Assembly: GCA_036927565.1 (NCBI GenBank)
Contig: JAYESD010000004.1
Span: forward strand, 67,578,933-67,642,932
DNA length: 64,000 bases
Direction: 5' to 3'
DNA from: Tuctoria greenei
Lineage: Eukaryota > Streptophyta > Magnoliopsida > Poales > Poaceae
The notes under the pieces were generated by a model. The model saw nothing but the letters and a program-made list of their open reading frames with translations, ran no database searches and was not told the DNA's origin. Shown in pieces: positions 55,825 through 64,000 of this stretch. Both the position numbers and the translations under genes were made by a program. Position 1 is the stretch's first letter. Each line of letters starts with the position of its first letter.

Positions 55825-57575
55825 ACGCTAGAGCATCGAGCTCCGACACCTTGCAAGGGGCCTATCGTCGACGTCTCCACGAAGATGGTGGGCGATGCTG
55901 GAGCAGTCAGCTCCAACACCTCACAAGGGGCTTGCCGTCGAGCTCCCAGAATGTCAACATCAGCACCAAGCGCAGATAAGTGAGTAAACTCTCCTGCACC
56001 GCACTTGTTGCTAATAGGGTTCGCTCGCGATAGTCTGTACACCAGGGGCCTGTCGTCGACGTTTCCAGAAAGATGGTGGGTGATGCCAGAGCATCCAGCT
56101 CCGGCACCTCCCAAGGGGCCTGCCGTCGAAATTTCCATGAAGATGGTGGGCGACGCTGGAGCATCCAGCTCCATAACCTCGCAAGGGTCCTGCCGTCGAT
56201 GTCCCAGACCGTCAACATCAGCACCAAATGTGGATAAGTGAGTAAACTCTCCTGCCCCGCACTTGTTTATAACAGGGCTCTCTCGCGATAGCCTGTACAC
56301 CAGGGGCCTTCCGTTGACGACACTACAACGATTGTGGATGATGCTGGATCGTCCAGCTCCGATACCTCCAAAGGGGCCTGCCGTCGTCATTTCCATGAAG
56401 ATGGTGGGCGACACCGGAGCATCCAGCTCTGGCAGCTCCCAAGGGGCCTGCCGTCGACGTTTCCACGAAGATGGTGGGTGACGTCGGAGCATCTAGCTCT
56501 GGCACCTCCCAAGGGGCCCGCTGTTGATGTTTCCACAAAGATGGTGGCGACGCTGGAGCATCCAGCTTTGGAACCTCCCAAGGGGCCGGACATCGACATT
56601 TCCATGATGATGGTGGGCGACGCCGGAGCATCCAGCTCCAACACCTCGCAACGGGCCTGTTGTCGATGTCTGAGACCGTCAACGTCCGCACTAAGAGCGG
56701 ATAAGTGAGTAAACTCTCCTTCCCTGCACTTGTTGCTAATAGGGTTCTCTCGCGATCGACTGTACACCAGGTGCCAGCCGTTGATGACTCTACGATGATG
56801 GTGGACAACACCGGAGCATCCAGCTCCAGCACCTCCCAAGGGGCCTACCGTCAATGTTTCCACGAAGATGGTGGGCAACACCGGAGCATCCAGCTCTGGC
56901 ACCTCCCAAGGGGTTTGCCGTCGACATTTCCATGAAGATGGTGGGCAACCCAAGAGCATCTAGCTCCAGCACCTCGTAAGGGTCCTGCTGTAGATGTCCC
57001 AGAACGTCAACGTCAGCACCAAGCGTGGATAACCTATACACAGGGGGCCTTCCGTCGACGTTTCAATGAGGATGGTGGACGGCGCCAGAGCATCCAACTC
57101 TGGCACCTCCCAAGGGGCCTGCCGTCGCCGTTTCTACGAAGATGGTGGGCAATGCCAGAGCATCCAGCTCTGGCACCTCCCAAAGGGCCTGCCGTCGACG
57201 TTTCTACGAAGATGGTGGGCGATGCCGGAGCATCCAGCTTTGGCACCTCTCAAGGGGCCTGCCGCCGACGTACCTACGAAGATGGTGGGCCACGCCAGAG
57301 CATACAGCTGTGGCACCCCCAGGGGGGCTTCCGTCGACATCCCGGCACGTCAGCGACAACTACAAGCATGGACAAGTGAGTGCACTATCCTGCCCTGCTT
57401 CTGCTGCTAACAAAGTTTGCTTGTGTTATCCTGTCCACCAGGTGCTCGCATTCCACGACTACATGATGGTGGTAGGCAACGCCGGAGCATCTAGCTTTGG
57501 CACCTCCCAGGGGGCCAGTCGTCGACAACTTCACAGCGACGGAGGGCGGAGCCGGAGCAGCCAGCTCCGACTGCT
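55825..57575 (+). repeat. 70-bp tandem array with spacers, Tat-3
   Basis: About 20 units in groups of 2-5, with GAGTAAACTCTCCTGC spacers (55980, 56240, 56705 and others). The 70-bp period is exact at 57071, 57141, 57211 and 57281. It is the inverse complement of the Tat-2 array. Confidence 0.85.
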
Positions 57576-57931
57576 GGCAATGACAACACTCATGCTCCCT
57601 CACTCCAATGGGGGCCAGTCGAAGACATCCTACGTTCAAGTGGTAGGCGTACCCAACAATCTGGCCACGCCTACCAGGGGGCCTCTAAGGGGGATTCCAT
57701 AGGCAGGACATTATCTAGCAACAAACCAGCTGCGTCGATTGTACAAGCATTGGTCCCTAAAAGGTTAATGACATGAAAAAAGGCTCTTCAAGACAAAGGA
57801 ATTGGTGCAACAATCTAAAAGCACGCAACAAGCCAACAAGCAAAACAATATGATTCCAAATTCATAAACATTTATTTACACAAGGGGGTAATCCCTGGAT
57901 ACAAAAGCCTTGCGCCCAGGGGCCGCCAGCC
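57576..57931 (+). other. Tat-3 unique sequence between array and antisense ORF
   Basis: Non-coding; inverted match to 35310-35690. No gene seen. Confidence 0.6.
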
Positions 57932-58736
57932 TCAACTCCGCTGGAACAAAGAAGTGACCTCCCTAGCAAGGTCTTGGACTTTGGCCCTAGACTCATACCC
58001 CCGCTCATCATGGGGACCTTTCTCCACCGCCTCCAGCGGGATCTTCGGGTACAAGCCTCTAAAGCATACCTGGACGTGGTAGGCCACCAGCATAGCCAGC
58101 TCCTTTCCTTCGGCCTCCAGCCGCCTTGCGAGGACGATGCTCACGGACCCAACCGACGAACAGAGGGAGTCCAAGGCATGAAGCAGCTGGGCCACCCCCT
58201 GAGATGGCTCCCCACGTGGCACGATACCAAGGTCGAGGGGTTCCAGCACTGCCCCAGCACGGGCCAAGAAGTCCCGGACACCTTGGTCCTTGGCCGTACG
58301 GTAGGTATGGAGGCTCTCCGTCTCTCTTCGTGCAGTCTCCTCCCGGTCAGTGAGCTCCTGAGCACGACGCTCTAGATCGTCCTCCCAGCGCTTGATGATG
58401 AGCTCCAGGTCCTGCAAAGCCCGACGCTTCTCCTCCAGGCCCCGGGAGACCTCCCCCTCCTTCGCCGCTTACTCCTGTTCCGCATCAGCTACAACAACTT
58501 CGCGGCGAACCAACTGCAGCCGCTGATCCTCGCACAACTTCAAGCGGGCGTCGGCGGCAGCATGGGCCTTCAAAACCCTCACCTAAAGCTCTTTGTCCCT
58601 GGTGTCGACCAGCTTCACCAAGTGCCGCTCCTACGCAAGTTGATCCCACTCTCGGGCGAAAGCAGCCTGCGCCTAGTGCAAGATGGATTGGGCTACAGCA
58701 ACAGCGTCAGCAAGAGGGATTGTGACGAAGGGTTAA
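57932..58736 (-). pseudogene. Tat antisense ORF, copy 2, C-terminal part
   Basis: 161 codons are open from 58417 to the TGA at 57932: a charged coiled coil (RWEDDLERRAQELTDREE), then LARAGAVLEPL, RLEAEGKELA, YPKIPLEAVEKGP and the end LFQRS, matching Tat-2 34830-35309. Homology goes on to about 58720 with stops. The Transposase_28-like domain lies beyond the Tat-4 insertion, outside the window. Confidence 0.75.
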
Positions 58737-59757
58737 TGTGACACTTTCCCCCAAATCTGCTAAGGAGCAGCCCACGGAGGTTCTTGTTTGATGGAGCTCA
58801 GGCCTTCTAGCGGAAGAGTATGAGACAATTGTTTTTACATGGTTCGGGCCGCAAGGACCATAAAACCCTACTCCACGATGGATTGTATTGATTTGTGAGT
58901 GTGTATGCGTATGTGGGTGTATTGGGGGTTCTGAGTCTGGCCCTATATCGGTGGCGGTTCGGGCCTTTTATAGTCATGGTCGGACGCCTTACAAGTGGGG
59001 TCCCGGGGCCCGACAGGTGGTCTCGGGGCGATCTTATCCTAAAGATCTAAGGCTTCTTCTGTAAGCTTGCTCTGACAGCGGACTTGAGAACTCACTGTCT
59101 TGCCAACTGGGTCGTCAGTAGCCCACACGCCGTTGCTAACATTGGCAGGGAATGTCCCATCCAACTGTCTCTGGCGCCGTAAGCTACCCACATGGCGGAG
59201 TTGGATAGGCCTGTGGCGCCTTCACTGTGATGCGATTAGTCGTAGCGGTACCTAACATTAGGTGTGCGCTGCACCATGCGTTTGGGGAAGCCGCGTATCT
59301 TCAAGGCTTAACGGAGGCAAGGTGCACCGCCCTCTTAACTTCCTCACTATATGATCAGGGCAAGTGGAGTGACCATGCGGCTGCTTGGGAGCTCTCTGCC
59401 ATGGTGGAGGCCACGCCCGTCTTGCAAGCCAGATCTGCCCCCAGGTTGGGTGCATGCCTCCGTTTGGGAGGTCGGGTCTTGACTTTGTGTGCCACGTGGT
59501 AGCTTGGGAGCTCACCACCGCGGTGGAGGTCGGTTCCAGTCCCGCTGGATACGTGGCTGCCTGGGAGCTTGTCGTCAAGGTAGAGTTGAGTGCCTCCTTT
59601 GGTATGTCTTGTGGGCACTCCGTACCTCCCATCTGAGGCTGGCGGGCTCGGGTCTCTTGGAAACGTGGTGCCCTCAGACCCTATCCCTGCTTGGAGGCGA
59701 GGTATCTAGGCGGCTCTAGCCTGTGCGCTAGGGTACCCAGTATGCCGGGTACCGATA
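58737..59757 (-). repeat. Tat-4 3' LTR (about 1021 bp)
   Basis: In + view it runs from TGTGACACTTT to GGGTACCGATA (expected GACA). The right part matches 22409-23211. Its open frames, such as 59258-59632, are GC-rich chance frames. Confidence 0.75.
58964..58972 (-). promoter_or_regulatory. TATA box of the Tat LTR
   Basis: On the - strand TATAAAAGG; the same motif is at 22422-22430 in Tat-2. It would drive the genomic RNA of the element. Confidence 0.65.
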
Positions 59758-60276
59758 GTGGCCCTTGGGTCCACCTTGGGGTGAGGCGACAAGCCCGAGG
59801 ATGGGGCCTTATCCTGCTTTCCCGCGCAGTCTTTTCATTTTGTCTTGATCAGTCGAAGTGGTGCGTTGTTCTGCTGCTGCGACCACACGTCCCTCTCTGG
59901 TTGAGGGGTCGTGGCGACGGGATCTTTGCTTGCTACGACATTATCACGATGGTTTCCAAGGCGCCTGCTGCACTTCTGTTGCTTTCACTTCCGTCATTAT
60001 GGGAACCGTCGGGTTGCCTTCTCTTGCGAGGAACTGCCTTGGTCGGCTTTTCTGACGCGGGATCTGGACCCACTCATCATGGTCGCTGTGTTACGAGCCG
60101 TTGATTTAGAGCCTGCTCAAATTTGCACGGTGCGTCCAAACGCCACTATGGTGCTTTAAAAGGGGTACCATTGTGGGTAATGGAATTTCCTTTATTGTGC
60201 ACGTCCCAAGCATTCGATCCTTCGACTCCCTCCTTGTGTGTCTGCACATTCTTGAGGTTCTCAACCCCCTGCTCCA
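59758..60276 (+). promoter_or_regulatory. Leader of the Tat-4 antisense ORF with TATA-like TTTAAAAGG
   Basis: TTTAAAAGG at 60155-60163 lies 114 bp upstream of the ATG at 60277. Position and surroundings are shared with 32344-32353 in Tat-2. The leader ends GCTCCA before ATGG in both. Confidence 0.5.
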
Positions 60277-63170
60277 ATGGACTCAGCACTGCCTCCTTCC
60301 CGGATGGAGGATGTCTCACCCGTGAGGCGGCTTTTCGGCTGGGAGGACAAGGAACGATGGGATCTGATCCGTCCTGGCTCCTTGCCACTGGAGTTGGGGG
60401 AGAAGGAGATCATCTTCTTCCAGGCATATGCATACTCCAGGTTCATTTCTCCTATCTCCTCCTTCCTGGTGACACTTCTGGAAGTCCTTGGGATCCAGGT
60501 CCACCATTTGTCGCTGAACTCTCTGGTGGTGGCGGCGGTGTTCTCGCATTTTTGCGAGATGTTTATCATGGTGTGCCCATGTGTACCGGTGTTCTACAAG
60601 TTCTTCGTGCTGAGGCGAACTGAGATGAAGAGCAAAGCCAACTTCCTCCGCGGCTTCTGCTTCCAGCATCGGGCCAACAGCCCCTTTAAGTACATTACTC
60701 CGCTCTCCTCGACGAAGTGGCCCGGCTGGAGGAGCGACTGGGTGGTCGTACATGCCGATGCCCATGATCACATGGTATTGCCCTCTGGGTGGTCGGCGAT
60801 TAGGAAGGCGGCCTGGGAGGAACGCTCGAAGCACGAGGCGGCATACAAGCCCATGATGGAGAGGATCGGATTCCTTGCGGACCACGAGCTGTCGGAGTTG
60901 TCGATGATGGCCGACTTCATTCACCATCGTCTGGACCCTCTCTAGCACCGTTGTCGCCCAGCATGGCTCTACTTCGGGCTCCAAGATGGTACCAGGTCGC
61001 TAAGGGGTCGCGACACGGAGACGACCCCGCAGGAGGTGTTCGAAGCAATGTCCAAGGTGTGCGACGACTTGCTGTCAAGTGACGTCTTTAACCTGGCACA
61101 GGCTTGCCCACCGCTTTGCATGGATCGAGACCTTCAGATGAAGGTTCTGAAGGAGATGCCCAACTTGGACGTGATTGGTCTTGTGTCGCGGCAGGTCGGC
61201 GATGAGAGCCGGGGCCTGGCCATCATCGACTCCTCGATGGAGTCCGCACCTTCTTCAGGCTCCGAGGCCTCCGGGGCGGAGGAGGCGCCCAATGCTGGGG
61301 GAATGGCAAGGCGTTGGTCCTCGACGTAGGTAAGGGGAAGGCACCAGTCCCCAATGTAGGCAAAGGGAAGGCCCTGGTGGTCGAGGTCGTGAAGGATAAA
61401 TGTCGTCGGTCGCCACCGAGGGCGCCACCACAGGTGCCCTTTGCTCCAAGTCAGCGTCCACCGGTGCACCCCTCTCCAGTTCCTGGCATCGGCAGTTCTT
61501 CAAGGGGAAGTTTGGTCCGCCAGGCAGCGGCTCCTCCGTCGGCACGTCATCCAGCGTCCTCGCCACCTGCACGGCCCAGGGTGCCATAGGGGATTATGGA
61601 AGCATCACACCTTCGGAACCTCAGGCAAAAAGGCCTCGAGCCGATGTCGTCGGTAGCTCGGGAGGTGGCTCTGTCGAGGTTGGAGGGAGTACACCAGCAC
61701 AGTGTGGCGGCACTGCTAGTGGCCTTGGCGGAGGCCCTGCCGAGATGGCATCGCCTGTTACGCCATTGCTAGGGCCCGCAACTTCGGGGTTGCCGAAGGT
61801 GGAGGCTCGCTGGAGCTTTCGGGGATGCTGGTAAGGTATTCTTGCCTACGCTTGCTCTATTATCTCGCCTCACTATGTTGATTTGTCAGGGCTTGGTCTT
61901 GATTTGCAGGGTTATGTCAGCTGTTTTGAGGCCCCTACCGCCGTGAGTAGCGCCCAGGAGTGCTTTGAAGGCGGCCGAGGATGGTACGACTGGGCTGGCG
62001 GGGTAGCCTGCCAAGCTTGTTCAGGGAAGTGCTGCTCTGGCATCTGTGCCTGGCTTGGGTATTGAAGCATCTCTGGTTGCATCTCTAGTTGTCGCGCCAG
62101 AGGCACCTCCGGCCATCATGGAAGAGGAACCTTCGGCCGTCGTGGCAGAGGCCATGTTAGAGCCGACTTAAGGGGCTGGGGGTCTGGTCCCTAGTGCTGG
62201 TGATTCGGCGGTCGGCCCTTTGAGCGGTGGTGACCCTGTTGTGTCAGGTGGCACTGGAACTCCTACTCAGGCTCCGAGGGCAAGATCCCCAGTGTTGGTG
62301 GCCTCGCCTTCACCGCTACAGGAGGAAGGGATCCCCGAGGTGATCACCAGATGACCTTCTCTGACTTTGGCGCAGCGGGAGTGGCTTTCCGATGTCATGG
62401 ACCTGACGCAATCCAGCATCCTTTAGGTCCAATCAAACCTCCGCCAGGCACTAGAAGCTCTTGCTGTGGAGTGGGAGAAGATGCGTGACAAGGGCGAGCG
62501 CCTCCAAGTCTGGGAGGGTCTCCTGAGCTCCACGATCGCCGAGGCGAAGGCGAAGCACCAGAAGGAGAACAAGGAACTGGAAGTGAGGCACCGCTTGGTG
62601 AGGGCCTCATACGCCTTGACCCAGAAGATACTGGATGATGCAAAGGCGGCCAACGACACTACTGACGCCCACCTGTGCACTCTTGCCAAGAGGGAGTCTA
62701 CGGTTGCCTAACAAGAGGCGGTGGCGCAGGCGATGATGGCCCGGGCTGAAGCCGATCAGGAAAGGCTGCAGTCCCGCCTCGATGACTTTGATCTCCGTGA
62801 GAGCAATCTGGCATAGGACCGGGCGAAGCACCTAGCTAAGCGTCAGGAACTCCTTCTGCACGATCTTGACGTCCAAGCCTGGGAGCACACGGTAGAGTGC
62901 TGCGGCTGGGAACTCGACCTGCAGGAGTATCAGCTGACTCAGCATCTGGAAGCCGAGGGTAGGGCGGCGGCATCCCATGTTTTGTTGTGCTACCGAAGCC
63001 GATACCCTGATCTGCCACTGGAGCCAGTTTTTTATGGCCCCATTGCGGAACGTATAGCGGCAGCATTGGCTGAGGTTAAGGAGGCTGCCAAACATGACGT
63101 AGTGCAGTTCAGTCGAGCTGAGGCTGGTGGCTTGTTTTTGTATAAGAGGTTCACCCTCCTTTGTAAAAAA
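60277..63170 (+). pseudogene. Tat antisense ORF (Transposase_28-like), copy 3
   Basis: The best copy. The ATG at 60277 opens 222 codons without a stop, with FLVTLLEVLGIQVHHLSLNS, FCEMF and FFVLRR, the hallmark block of the gypsy-type 'Transposase_28' family. A TAG at about 60943 and a few shifts follow. The middle (61200-62400) is Gly/Ser/Ala/Pro-rich and low in complexity. The C-terminus (62466-63140) is Glu/Lys/Ala-rich coiled coil with YPDLPLEPVFYGP, equivalent to YPKIPLEAVEKGP of the other copies. The end is approximate, because the last frame reads on to 63401. Confidence 0.75.
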
Positions 63171-63464
63171 TTCCTTAGTGGATTTGAATTTGTGTTTGGC
63201 TACTTGCATTGTCTCTGTGACTCTCAATTGTTGTTCCACGTATGGATCTGTAGAACCTTTGTTGAGCTCGTTGGCTTCTCAGGACCAACAATTTGCACAA
63301 CTAACATGGCCGCACTGTCGTCCGTTGATTTTCTGCATGTGAACCCCGTTAGAGGCCCCTTGGTATATGTGGTTAGTTGGCTACCCAAAACTACTACTTG
63401 ACCGCAGAATGTCTTGGACTGGCCCCTAATGGAATGGGGGAGTTTGGGGCGTCGTAGCGCCACC
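63171..63464 (+). other. Unique sequence between antisense ORF and array, Tat-4
   Basis: Non-coding; matches 35310-35690 of Tat-2. Confidence 0.6.
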
Positions 63465-64000
63465 ATCTGCCGGAGTTGGATGCTCTGGCGTCGTCCACCA
63501 TCTCCGTGTAGACGTCGACGGCAAGCCCCTTGGGAGGTGCCAGAGATGGATTCTCCGGCGTCGTCAACCATCTTCGTGTTGACGTCGACGGCAGGCCCTC
63601 ATTTATTCGCTCTTGGTGCTGTCATTGATGTTCTGGCATGTCGACGGCAGCCCCCTTGGGAGGTGCCGGAGTTGGATGCTCCAGCGTCGTCCACCATCTC
63701 CGTGTAGACGTCGACGGCAGGCCCCATGGGAGGGTCCGGAGCCGGATGCTCCGTCGTCGTCCACCATCTACATGTAGACGTCGACGACAGGCCCCTTGGG
63801 AGGTGCCGGAGCTCTATTCTCTGGCGTCGTCCACTATCTTCGTGTAGACATCGACGGCAGGCCCCTTGGGGGGTGCCGGAGCTGGATGCTCCAGTGTCAT
63901 CCACCATCTTTGTGTAGACGTCGTCAGTAGGGCCCTAGGGAGGTGCCGGAGCTGGATGCTCCGACATCGTCCACCATCTCTGTGTAGGCATTGACGGTAG
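63465..64000 (-). repeat. 70-bp tandem array, Tat-4, cut by the window end
   Basis: About seven units with the same hairpin-forming core (CCGGAGCTGGATGCTCC variants) and GTCGACGGCAGGCC. Small frames on both strands are repeat artefacts. Confidence 0.8.

Larger units (their letters stand above)
51776..58736 (+). mobile_element. Tat-lineage element 3, + strand, both ends missing
   Basis: RT, 63-bp array, archaeal-type RNase H, integrase, post-pol UTR, 70-bp array and antisense ORF follow in order on the + strand. Gag, PR and 5' LTR are absent at the left junction (about 51776-51790). At 58736 the antisense ORF is cut by the LTR of Tat-4. Confidence 0.85.
58737..64000 (-). mobile_element. Tat-lineage element 4, - strand, continues past the window
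   Basis: 3' LTR, leader, antisense ORF on the + strand and the start of the 70-bp array, in the same order as Tat-2. Its LTR edge falls inside the Tat-3 antisense ORF; GTTAA at 58732-58736 would be the target duplication, but the other end is not in the window. Confidence 0.75.

Overview
The window is plant repeat DNA, most likely from a grass (Poaceae). I find no host gene, RNA gene or CRISPR array. Almost every base belongs to LTR retrotransposons of four lineages: Ty3/gypsy Tekay (chromodomain integrase), Athila and Tat (Retand/RIRE2/Grande-like, with an antisense extra ORF), and Ty1/copia Maximus/SIRE. The grass assignment rests on this mix and on the Tat antisense ORF, which resembles the 'putative gypsy type transposon' (Transposase_28) family abundant in grasses. 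Lineage calls come from reading motifs, not from a database search.

Layout. 1-7525: Tekay element, + strand, with the end of its 5' LTR, PBS, a stop-riddled gag-pol, PPT and a truncated 3' LTR. 7526-13442: Maximus copy, + strand (gag C-terminus, PR, IN, RT, RNase H, env-like third ORF), with both LTRs missing. 13443-22408: second Maximus copy, - strand, holding only gag, PBS and one LTR; that LTR is split by a deleted Athila (A, 16084-21712, TSD GTAGG). 22409-51775: an old Tat element on the - strand (Tat-2), split by Athila B (23284-32002, TSD GAACT/GCACT), a Tekay solo LTR (37594-40439, TSD GTACA) and Athila C (43256-51598, TSD GGGGA). 51776-58736: a Tat copy on the + strand (Tat-3), nearly the mirror image of Tat-2. 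58737-64000: a third Tat copy on the - strand (Tat-4), apparently inserted in Tat-3's antisense ORF and running off the window.

How it fits together. Tat elements carry RT, an in-frame 21-residue repeat array, a native RNase H, a second archaeal-type RNase H, IN, a 70-bp non-coding tandem array, an antisense ORF and the LTR. Athila B and C keep gag-protease and an ORF2 but lack RT, RNase H and IN, so they look like members of a non-autonomous lineage that would need enzymes from an autonomous relative. Every coding region is broken by stops or frameshifts; many stops are TAG or TGA where C-to-T change at CHG or CG sites explains them.

Most unusual observations: (1) Athila B and C LTRs contain a second tRNA primer-binding site inside a 59-bp terminal module that Athila A lacks; (2) Tekay and Maximus, from different superfamilies, both carry arrays of the palindrome CGGACTAGTCCG upstream of their TATA boxes, while Athila LTRs have a GGTCGGCCGAACC hairpin in the equivalent place; (3) the Tat antisense ORF has a conserved TATA-like site about 115 bp upstream of its start codon.
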